36,481 nt of DNA from Nanogingivalis sp963517825 (GTDB taxonomy: Bacteria > Patescibacteriota > Saccharimonadia > Saccharimonadales > Saccharimonadaceae): positions 1-36,481 of the forward strand of contig CAUQGB010000007.1 in NCBI GenBank assembly GCA_963517825.1, in the 5' to 3' direction. Under the pieces are notes generated by a model, which worked only from the letters and a program-made list of their open reading frames with translations, ran no database searches and was not told where the DNA came from. Below, in pieces: positions 30,793-36,481 of the stretch. Position 1 is the stretch's first letter; each line of letters starts with the position of its first letter. The translations under genes were made by a program, and so were the position numbers.

Positions 30793-32857
30793 GGTTGATC
30801 ACTTAAGCTACTCTGCTCTAGTAACCTTCCTGCGAAATCAGGTTGAATTTCAAAAACGTTACATTGCGAAGGTCTACGATAATCCTTCAAGCCCATCAAT
30901 GGTAGTCGGTAAGGCTTTTCACAAAGCTCTTGAGATTTACTACAAAGGCGGGACTTTTGACGAAGCTGCAGCTGCTGGGCTTGATGAAATAAATTCAACT
31001 AGTGATTATGAAATCGACTACGGAAAAACTGGCAGCCGTGAAAAAATGATTAAAGAATTTAACGATTCACTGAACATTTATTTTGAAGAAGCACCGAAAT
31101 TCGAAGTCCTCGATGCTGAAAAACGACTCGAAGCTGAAATTTCGAAAGTGCCAATGGTTGGAATCATTGACCTAATCATTAAAGGTTCGGGAGATAAGCT
31201 CAAGCTTAAAGATTACAAAACAGTTTCGTTTTACTCTTCTGCTACTAACGATCCGCTTGATCCAGAGTATCAAGAAAACTATAAATATCTACTTCAGGGC
31301 TCAATTTATCTAGTTTTGGCCGAAAAGGTTCTTAAAAAAGAAATTGAAAGCGTTGGTTTTATCGAAATCAAGAAAACTAAAAATCGTGATGGTTCGCCGC
31401 AAATTCGCGAGTTCGAATATTCTCGAAATGACTTGCTTGAGTTCTTGCCAACAACCGAAAAACTTATCACGAACGTATTCGACTATGTAAACAACGATAA
31501 TGCTAAATTCTTCCCTAACCCAAGTGATATTTTAAACGGACAAGAATCAATGGAGGTTCTTGCGAATATCGAAACTGGATTTGATAAAGCTAAGATTAAG
31601 CGGAAGATGAATGTGGCGGAAAAATTCAGTGAGAAGAATACGACCGTTGATTTACTCGAAACAGACGGCGAAACTAACGAGAATTTGATCATTAAAAAAT
31701 TCTTGGAATTCGGAATTGGCGGCGCTATCGGTGAAACTTTCACTGGTGCAAGCGTAATTCGCTACACTTTCCGGCCAAACCGTGGTGTTGCAATGAAAAA
31801 TATCGGCTCACGTGCTGATGATCTTGCAATCGCTCTTCAAGCTAAATCAGTTCGAGTGCTTGCGCCAATTTATGGCACAAACCTAATCGGTGTAGAAATT
31901 CCAAACCCTGAACGAAAGGTTCTAAATTTCGACGATTCTCTGCTTAAAAAAGGCACTTTCGAAATTCCACTTGGCCAAGATATTTTCGGCGAAAATCACT
32001 ATGGTGATTTGACCAAAATGCCACATCTGCTAATTGCTGGACAGACTGGCTCTGGTAAATCAGTAATGCTAAATGTGATTCTCGAATCGCTCACTAAACA
32101 GCTTTCGACAGATGAGCTCCAACTCGTGCTAATCGATCCGAAACAAGTTGAACTCGGATTTTATGAAGATAGCAAACATTTATTAAAACCGATTGTCACT
32201 AATCCAATTCATGCACAAGAAACACTTGCAGATTTAGTGGAAGTAATGGAATCTCGTTATAAAACTTTGCGAAAAGCTGGTGTGAGAAAGATCGAAGACT
32301 ACAAAGGCGAAATGCCGCGAATCGTTTGCGTAATTGATGAATTTGCCGACTTAATGATGACATCTGGTAATAAACGCGAAGAATTTAAATTGAATATTAA
32401 AGGTATGATCGAAACGATTCTGCATTTTAATAAAGATTTTGATTTATCGGAAGTAAAATCACTGGAAGATCTGAAAATTAACCCAAAAATGTCAGAGCTT
32501 GAAAAAGAAACGATTAAGGAACAGAAAAAAGCGATGAAAGAGCTCGAAAAAGCAATCCTTGAAGCTTCAGATTTAGGAATACCAAGCGCAGAAAGTTCGA
32601 TTATTAGAATCGCGCAAAAAGCTCGAGCAGTAGGAATTCACTTGATTCTCGCAACGCAAAGGCCAAGCGCCGATGTTGTAACAGGTTTAATCAAGGCGAA
32701 TATTCCGACAAAGATTGCCTTCAGTGTAACCAACTCAATTAACAGCAAGATTATTCTCGACGAAACTGGCGCAGAAATGCTCACCGGAAATGGCGATATG
32801 CTCTATCAAGATCCACGAGCTAATCATCTGGAACGACTACAAGGATTCTATCTATGA
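30785..32857 (+). CDS. RecB/Cas4-like PD-(D/E)XK nuclease fused to an FtsK-type DNA motor
   Basis: I start at 30785 (MNRVDHLSYSALVTFLRN), 7 nt behind GAGGAG and overlapping bet by 8 bp; 690 residues. Residues 1-250 form a RecB/Cas4-like nuclease with intact GKAFH (42-46), GIID (126-129), KDYKT with D143-x-K145, and QGSIY (171-175). Residues 270-690 form an FtsK/SpoIIIE translocase: an alpha-type domain, Walker A GQTGSGKS (419-426), Walker B VIDEFADLM (516-524), and GIHLILATQRPSADVVTG (617-634). A charged insert of about 70 residues (529-600) interrupts the motor, and the DNA-reading gamma winged helix is missing. No stop or shift separates the parts. The chain probably moves along DNA and resects it to feed Bet (inference). 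Confidence 0.85.
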   Translation: MNRVDHLSYSALVTFLRNQVEFQKRYIAKVYDNPSSPSMVVGKAFHKALEIYYKGGTFDEAAAAGLDEINSTSDYEIDYGKTGSREKMIKEFNDSLNIYFEEAPKFEVLDAEKRLEAEISKVPMVGIIDLIIKGSGDKLKLKDYKTVSFYSSATNDPLDPEYQENYKYLLQGSIYLVLAEKVLKKEIESVGFIEIKKTKNRDGSPQIREFEYSRNDLLEFLPTTEKLITNVFDYVNNDNAKFFPNPSDILNGQESMEVLANIETGFDKAKIKRKMNVAEKFSEKNTTVDLLETDGETNENLIIKKFLEFGIGGAIGETFTGASVIRYTFRPNRGVAMKNIGSRADDLAIALQAKSVRVLAPIYGTNLIGVEIPNPERKVLNFDDSLLKKGTFEIPLGQDIFGENHYGDLTKMPHLLIAGQTGSGKSVMLNVILESLTKQLSTDELQLVLIDPKQVELGFYEDSKHLLKPIVTNPIHAQETLADLVEVMESRYKTLRKAGVRKIEDYKGEMPRIVCVIDEFADLMMTSGNKREEFKLNIKGMIETILHFNKDFDLSEVKSLEDLKINPKMSELEKETIKEQKKAMKELEKAILEASDLGIPSAESSIIRIAQKARAVGIHLILATQRPSADVVTGLIKANIPTKIAFSVTNSINSKIILDETGAEMLTGNGDMLYQDPRANHLERLQGFYL

Positions 32858-33162
32858 CAAAACCTGAATATCTATTAATTAAACAACTAGCGTATCAATT
32901 TTATAAAGAAAATCATTCAGCGAAAGCGTGGGCGGACTATGTCGCCGCCTATCGCTCAAAGCTGATAGAAATGAAAGATGAACGCCAAGTGGCAGAAGTC
33001 TTCGAAGAGTTCGAAATCGATGAAATACGAGAATTTGTGGCTAAGTATTATGAAAAAATGCCGTCTCAAACACGGCAAGAAATTAAAAAAGTCATTGCAG
33101 CTCGTGTGCAAAGAATGACTCAAAATCGCCAACGAACATTTTTTACAAAGGATCAAAAATGA
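32854..33162 (+). CDS. Hypothetical protein, 102 residues, coupled to the fusion gene
   Basis: It starts with an ATGA overlap on the stop of the nuclease-motor gene, so the two are made together. The protein is helical and charged (KAWADYVAAYRSKLIEMKDE, then EFVAKYYEKMPSQTRQEIKK) with a basic end (RVQRMTQNRQRTFF). Position and charge suggest a DNA-binding or motor-associated accessory subunit, but no family is recognised. Confidence 0.7.
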   Translation: MTKPEYLLIKQLAYQFYKENHSAKAWADYVAAYRSKLIEMKDERQVAEVFEEFEIDEIREFVAKYYEKMPSQTRQEIKKVIAARVQRMTQNRQRTFFTKDQK

Positions 33163-33371
33163 ATTTCAGAACAGTAATTAGTCAAATTTTTAATAAATAT
33201 TCAACTGCAGATATCACAGAGTTAAAAGAAATTTTCAGTTCAAAACTCGCTTTACCTTTAAAAGCGGAAATGCTGCAATATGTAATGGACTGTGAAGATC
33301 GGCAAATTTGTGAAGATTTCTTGCGAAGGAATAGCGAAAAATTAATAAAGGAGTTAAGCTATGAATTTTGA
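33159..33371 (+). CDS. Hypothetical protein, 70 residues
   Basis: An ATGA overlap with the preceding gene shows coupling. It is a short helical protein (MNFRTVISQIFNKYSTADIT, LKEIFSSKLALPLKAEML) with two cysteines (CEDRQICEDF). No family is recognised. Confidence 0.6.
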   Translation: MNFRTVISQIFNKYSTADITELKEIFSSKLALPLKAEMLQYVMDCEDRQICEDFLRRNSEKLIKELSYEF

Positions 33372-33636
33372 CCAAAAATTAATTCGTGATTTTCTGGAAA
33401 ATATTATTTTAGAAAATCGCAATCTTTACGAAGATGGTTTTGAAGATATGGATTTTGACGAATTTTGCAGATATTACGAAATCGGTAATGGTCTTGCTGA
33501 GAAAATGGATATTAAAGACTTTCCTTTCGAAGATTGGCAAAACGATTATTATAATGAATACCTCAAAGAATGCAGAGAAAATGATTTAGAGCGTTCACAG
33601 CAGTTTGATGATTATCGACGAGCAACAGGATTTTAA
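33361..33636 (+). CDS. Very acidic hypothetical protein, 91 residues
   Basis: It overlaps the previous gene by 11 bp and has an AAGGAG site. About 25 of 91 residues are Asp or Glu against about 11 Lys or Arg, and it is rich in Phe and Tyr (EDGFEDMDFDEFCRYYE). Small acidic phage proteins sometimes mimic DNA and block restriction enzymes; that is a possibility here, not shown. No family motif is recognised. Confidence 0.6.
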   Translation: MNFDQKLIRDFLENIILENRNLYEDGFEDMDFDEFCRYYEIGNGLAEKMDIKDFPFEDWQNDYYNEYLKECRENDLERSQQFDDYRRATGF

Positions 33637-33645
33637 AAAAATAAG

Positions 33646-33775
33646 TTTAGCCTTCCAATGGGCACAGGTTTCGCAAGTGGTTTAGAGCTGCAGAAAAAAG
33701 TCGAGCACCTCCTTATTGGTAGCTCGCCGCGATTATTTCGTGGTTATGAGCCTTGTGTCCGTTGGAGGGCTGAAA
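33646..33775 (+). ncRNA. Multi-branched structured RNA element between element genes
   Basis: A closing stem of about 23 pairs joins 33646-33668 (TTTAGCCTTCCAATGGGCAC...) to 33751-33775 (...GTTGGAGGGCTGAAA), with two bulges and several G-U pairs. Inside are a stem CGAGCACC (33702-33709) / GGT-A-GCTCG (33718-33726) and a stem CCGCGA (33727-33732) / TCGTGG (33738-33743). A further left-hand arm is less clear. Near-repeats AGTGGTTTAGAGC and CGTGGTTATGAGC lie on both sides. It contains no frame and no T-run. It fills the gap between the acidic-protein gene and the next small gene. I cannot name the RNA class. Confidence 0.65.
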
Positions 33776-33791
33776 TCTAAAAGGAAGAATT

Positions 33792-33902
33792 ATGAAAATT
33801 TTAATTAATAGTGTTTCTAGAGTAGTTAAAATTAAAGTTAATATTATTTCGCCAGAGTGGCAAAGATATGAGGAGTTAAGGTATGTTAATGAGAAAAACT
33901 GA
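33792..33902 (+). CDS. Small peptide, 36 residues
   Basis: An AAGGAAG site stands 4 nt before the ATG. The frame (MKILINSVSRVVKIKVNIIS, then PEWQRYEELRYVNEKN) ends 20 bp inside the VRR-NUC gene, so it may be a coupling peptide. No family is recognised. Confidence 0.5.
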   Translation: MKILINSVSRVVKIKVNIISPEWQRYEELRYVNEKN

Positions 33903-34311
33903 AGAAAATCTGCATCTTAAAATTTGCAACTACCTTCGCAAGAACTACCCCGATGTATTGTTTCGCACAGATTTTAGCTCAGGCATGAAGATGACACCAG
34001 GTCAAGCTGCGAAACACAAGAAATTTCAGAAATCCCGAGCTTGGCCGGATTTGTTCATTGCATATCCACAATTTTATGGCTGGTGGATGGCAGAAGGCGG
34101 TCTATTTATCGAGCTGAAAGCGGAAGGCACGAAACTTTACAAGAAAAATAGCGAAATGGTTGCGAATAAACATTACCAAGAGCAAGCGGAGATGTTAGAA
34201 AAGTTACGAAAACTTGGCTATTGCGCGGAATTCGCCGTTGGTTACGATCAAGCAATTCGAATTATTACAGATTATCTCGGCGAACCAAAGCAGAAGAAAG
34301 TCGAATTTTAA
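33883..34311 (+). CDS. VRR-NUC domain nuclease
   Basis: The 142-residue protein has the layout of stand-alone VRR-NUC nucleases of phages. An N-terminal helix with KICNYLRKNYPDVLFRTD is followed by AWPDLFIAYP, GLFIELKAEGTKL (the E-x-K of the PD-(D/E)XK core) and HYQEQAEMLEKLRKLGYCAE with FAVGYDQA. Related enzymes cut branched or junction DNA during phage replication or packaging. It is the second nuclease in the element. A GAGGAG site precedes the ATG. Confidence 0.85.
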   Translation: MLMRKTEENLHLKICNYLRKNYPDVLFRTDFSSGMKMTPGQAAKHKKFQKSRAWPDLFIAYPQFYGWWMAEGGLFIELKAEGTKLYKKNSEMVANKHYQEQAEMLEKLRKLGYCAEFAVGYDQAIRIITDYLGEPKQKKVEF

Positions 34312-34335
34312 TAACTAAAAATGAAAGGATAAATT

Positions 34336-34521
34336 ATGAACCAACCTGATATTCAGCATTTGATTATGCAAGACCTAAAATTTAAAATGTCGGCTTGGCG
34401 AGCGATTGCATTTGCTACAGCTATAGCGTTTGGTATTTTACTAGGGTTATTTATCGGCTCAGAAGCTGAACTTAAAAATGCTAAAGCTCAGCTAAACACT
34501 ACGGCTAATTGCCAAAAGTAA
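34336..34521 (+). CDS. Small single-pass membrane protein, 61 residues
   Basis: Behind AAAGGATAAATT the frame encodes a polar N-terminus of about 20 residues and one membrane helix (AIAFATAIAFGILLGLFIG). A short helical tail follows (EAELKNAKAQLN). Build and size resemble the small membrane protein at the start of the element. A holin-like or spanin-like role is conceivable but unproven. Confidence 0.6.
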   Translation: MNQPDIQHLIMQDLKFKMSAWRAIAFATAIAFGILLGLFIGSEAELKNAKAQLNTTANCQK

Positions 34522-34535
34522 ATTAAAGGAGAAAA

Positions 34536-34847
34536 ATGTTTTTCAACAGAAAGAAGATAAAAGAACTCGAAGAAAAGCTCCGAGAATACGAATTGGAAAG
34601 CAGAAAATACAAAAATATTTCAGCACTATTACATGAGAAACTCGAAGAATACGAGGAACTCTTAGACCTTAAAGACCAAACAGTCGTAATCATACAAGAC
34701 GGCAAATTTTCGCAACTAATGATTGACGGAAAACTCATCAGGAATGTCACCTCAGTTGAAGTTGAGAGATGCGGATCAGGAGTGCTGAACGAGTTTAAAT
34801 TTGGAATTTTAGCAAACGAGATAATCATTAGAAAGAAAGGAAAATAA
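34536..34847 (+). CDS. Coiled-coil protein, 103 residues
   Basis: The first 50 residues form a coiled coil (KIKELEEKLREYELESRKYK and on). The second half is beta-rich (QTVVIIQDGKFSQLMIDGKL). An AAAGGAG site precedes the ATG. No family is recognised; similar two-part small proteins occur in phage genomes. Confidence 0.6.
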   Translation: MFFNRKKIKELEEKLREYELESRKYKNISALLHEKLEEYEELLDLKDQTVVIIQDGKFSQLMIDGKLIRNVTSVEVERCGSGVLNEFKFGILANEIIIRKKGK

Positions 34848-35072
34848 ATGAAACCACAAGAACGAAACCTCTCGAGAATTTATGTCCGAATAAAACGCAA
34901 TGGAAAATATCAATCAGTCGACCTCGCAGATATGACGCCCGAAGAATTAGAGGAATTTCTCAACAAAGAAGATTTAACAATCGAATATTTCAGACGACTA
35001 ACCAAAAATCTAATTGAAGTAATCCAAGAAATCGCCGATAAATTCGACATTGAAGTAGATGAGGAGGAATAA
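34848..35072 (+). CDS. Hypothetical protein, 74 residues
   Basis: It starts at the base after the previous stop (TAAATG). The text IYVRIKRNGKYQSVDLADMT, then PEELEEFLNKEDL, suggests a beta hairpin and an acidic helix. It ends in DEEE. No family is recognised. Confidence 0.6.
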   Translation: MKPQERNLSRIYVRIKRNGKYQSVDLADMTPEELEEFLNKEDLTIEYFRRLTKNLIEVIQEIADKFDIEVDEEE

Positions 35073-35255
35073 ATGAAAAAAGTAGATGAATATCGTGCTT
35101 TCGATATTAAAATATCTGTTAAGGGAAAATATTTTCCTCGTTCAAATAATAATTTTCGCTATAATGCAAGGATTAATTTAGGAGGATATGAAACTCTTGA
35201 AAAAGCCAAAGAAGCAATAGATAGATTTTATAAAATAGCGAATAAGAAGAATTAA
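35073..35255 (+). CDS. Hypothetical protein, 60 residues
   Basis: It again starts directly at the previous stop (TAAATG), with GAGGAGG inside the preceding gene as ribosome-binding site. The protein is basic; INLGGYETLEKAKEAIDRFY resembles the strand-helix unit found in small AP2-like DNA-binding domains, but the match is too short to claim. Confidence 0.55.
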   Translation: MKKVDEYRAFDIKISVKGKYFPRSNNNFRYNARINLGGYETLEKAKEAIDRFYKIANKKN

Positions 35256-35269
35256 AGAAGGAATAATAA

Positions 35270-35854
35270 ATGAAAAGATATAAATTACTCAAAGACTTAC
35301 CTTTTGCGAAAGTTGGTGATATTCTTTCCCTTGAACGCAGCCAAGAATACGGATATTTCAAACTCTGTAAGGATAGAAGTAATCCGCGTTCTATTGAATT
35401 ATATGAAGGTATTGTTGAGGGCTTTATTGATAATTTTGACGAGTGGTTTGAAGAAATTAAAGAGCCTAAAATATTTTTCACTATAGATATTTATAAATCA
35501 AAATTTAAAGAAATAAATACTGATTACTATTCTGGCTGGAGTGCTTTGGAAGTTAAAAATATAAAAGATTTAGGATTACTATTTAAAACCAAAGAAGAAA
35601 TCGATAAGTTTATTGCATATCTCAAAGCAAAAGCTATTATCAAGCAAGATACTAAAGGATTCAAGCCAAATTGGAATAATGAGGGAGAAAAAAAATTCTT
35701 TGGAAGCTGGAATTTTCAACGGAAAGAAGTCTATTGGAACTATGAATATATAAATAAATATGTAGAGATATATTTCAAGACTAATGAAGACATCGAAGAA
35801 AGTTTCGAAAAACACTCAGAGGAATGGAAAACTTATCTGACTTATGAACAATAA
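35270..35854 (+). CDS. Phage-type hypothetical protein, 194 residues
   Basis: The N-terminal segment (YKLLKDLPFAKVGDILSL... DEWFEEI) is of a kind I have seen in many uncharacterised phage and plasmid proteins. The C-terminal half, with KAKAIIKQDTKGFKPNW and IYFKTNEDIEESFEKHSEEW, belongs to the same type. It is acidic, with no membrane segment and no catalytic motif. Function unknown. It overlaps the next gene by 11 bp. Confidence 0.65.
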   Translation: MKRYKLLKDLPFAKVGDILSLERSQEYGYFKLCKDRSNPRSIELYEGIVEGFIDNFDEWFEEIKEPKIFFTIDIYKSKFKEINTDYYSGWSALEVKNIKDLGLLFKTKEEIDKFIAYLKAKAIIKQDTKGFKPNWNNEGEKKFFGSWNFQRKEVYWNYEYINKYVEIYFKTNEDIEESFEKHSEEWKTYLTYEQ

Positions 35855-36188
35855 TGAATTACAGCTAACAGATTTAGAGCAACAAGTTTTAGAAGCTTTT
35901 TGTGAATTATATTGTGACTTTGTGATAAACAAAGGTGATCCTGTTCCAAGGCGACACATAAAAGGTAGATGTAATCTTTCAAACTATAAAATATTGAAAG
36001 CCTTGAAAAGTCTTCGAGAAAAAGGCTTAATCAAATTAGTTCGAGAATATTATGAGGGAGATTTAGGAGAAGAAGCCTTTATGATGATTGGCTATAGGCC
36101 AACAGACAAACTTGAGGCTACGGAATTTTATAAGACAATTGATAAAAAAGTCGAAAAAGAGATTAGGGAACATTTCCAATTATATTAA
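35844..36188 (+). CDS. Winged-helix DNA-binding protein, 114 residues
   Basis: The middle (VPRRHIKGRCNLSNYKILKA, then LKSLREKGLIKLVREYYEG) has the form of a winged helix: helix, turn, recognition helix, then the wing. The C-terminal tail is charged. It is the last gene in view and could regulate the element or the structured RNA region that follows. The start overlaps the previous gene. Confidence 0.65.
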   Translation: MNNNELQLTDLEQQVLEAFCELYCDFVINKGDPVPRRHIKGRCNLSNYKILKALKSLREKGLIKLVREYYEGDLGEEAFMMIGYRPTDKLEATEFYKTIDKKVEKEIREHFQLY

Positions 36189-36201
36189 CCTTAACAATTC
36201 G

Positions 36202-36421
36202 ATTCCAACCTTACAAGGGGCGAAAGCCCTGAGTGTCTCAAAAATATTTATAGCATGGGAGGATTAAAATTATTTAATCGTCCCTTGTAGGGCTGGAATA
36301 ACGCCCTGTCATATGGCGTTAAACTGGGCGTCGCAAAACCTAATTTTATCCGTTCGAAAAACGGTTGCTTATAAAATATAATATGTCATAAATTCATAGT
36401 AGTGGCGAAAGCAATTTCGCC
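36202..36421 (+). ncRNA. Large structured RNA region at the right end
   Basis: The 293 bp after the last gene hold no frame of note but a chain of stems. A closing stem ATTCCA-A-CCTTACAAGGG (36202-36219) pairs with CCCTTGTAGGG-C-TGGAAT (36282-36299). Inside it are GGGC-GAAA-GCCC (36218-36229), a GNRA-type hairpin, and GATTAAA / TTTAATC (36262-36279). Beyond it stand AACGCC / GGCGTT (36300-36320), CCGTT / AACGG (36350-36364) and GGCGAAA-GCAA-TTTCGCC (36404-36421). A TATAAT at 36377-36382 may be a promoter for what lies beyond the window. The RNA class is unknown. Confidence 0.6.
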
Positions 36422-36481
36422 CCTCGAACCTGAATATAACTAAAATTATAAATAGTAATGTGGTAGTTATGATAATAGTTT

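Larger units (their letters stand above)
29041..36481 (+). mobile_element. Putative prophage or phage-like integrated element, right end outside window
   Basis: From the tRNA to the window end all genes lie on the plus strand, are short and overlap. They encode phage-type functions: lysozyme domain, Bet annealing protein, exonuclease, VRR-NUC and winged helix. The TTCGAA word so frequent to the left becomes sparse. Three folded non-coding segments punctuate the genes. I see no integrase, capsid, portal or terminase, so the type is undecided; a conjugative element using an FtsK-like pump is the alternative. The left border is placed at the tRNA by inference, since no second attachment copy is in view. 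Confidence 0.55.

Noticed and set aside
33646..33775. An integron attC site or gene-cassette boundary.
   Set aside because: The ends lack the GTTRRRY and RYYYAAC core sites, and neighbouring genes overlap as in an operon.
1..36481. CRISPR arrays, insertion sequences and rRNA genes.
   Set aside because: No regularly spaced repeats, transposase motifs or rRNA segments were seen in any part of the window.

Overview
ORGANISM. The window (about one third GC, standard code with TGA as a stop) reads like the chromosome of a small-genome bacterium of the Candidate Phyla Radiation, most likely a Saccharibacteria (TM7) relative. That is inferred from the gene set: a large VirD4/TraG-like ATPase, a sigma-region-4/HARE-HTH regulator, TopA with a basic tail instead of zinc fingers, ribosomal protein L1 with a long N-terminal extension, an ABC-F protein and a YhgE/Pip membrane protein. 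Two further signs are the very frequent word TTCGAA in the core and -10 boxes placed 6-9 nt before the start codon. I ran no homology search.

LAYOUT. (1) 1-6060, minus strand: an acquired restriction-modification locus in LlaJI style. It holds a strong promoter, a small helix-turn-helix gene broken by an amber codon, a C5-cytosine methyltransferase with a large insertion, a McrB-like AAA+ subunit, and a LlaJI-family nuclease subunit running off the left edge. Behind it lies a decayed nuclease/zinc-ribbon gene. (2) 6265-16921, minus strand: core genes. An operon of ABC exporter ATPase, MacB/FtsX-type permease, an RsmA/Erm-type rRNA dimethyltransferase and a TrmA/RlmD-family RNA methyltransferase is followed, further upstream on the map, by the TraG-like ATPase, the sigma4-HARE regulator and topA. 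(3) 17227-28891, both strands: a small membrane protein, a GT4 glycosyltransferase with an ABC-F protein, glutaredoxin, dusB, a PerM/AI-2E transporter, cysS, rplA, and a divergent YhgE/Pip-MarR pair sharing an operator. (4) 28966-29040: tRNA-Glu(CTC). (5) 29041-36481, plus strand: a mobile element, probably a prophage or phage-like island, starting at the tRNA and leaving the window on the right.

THE ELEMENT. It is a compact array of overlapping small genes encoding a membrane peptide, a lysozyme/transglycosylase-like domain, a Bet/RecT annealing protein, a RecB/Cas4-like PD-(D/E)XK nuclease fused in one chain to an FtsK-type motor, and a VRR-NUC nuclease. Several unknown small proteins and a winged-helix protein complete it. 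No integrase, capsid or terminase is visible.

MOST UNUSUAL. The nuclease-FtsK fusion beside Bet suggests a motor-driven end-processing and annealing machine. The element also carries three strongly folded non-coding segments (29293-29357, 33646-33775, 36202-36421). A slippery heptamer sits exactly where a -1 shift would join the membrane peptide to the lysozyme domain. In the core, several first genes appear to be transcribed leaderless, and the sigma4-HARE gene carries a perfect 24-bp palindrome over its promoter.
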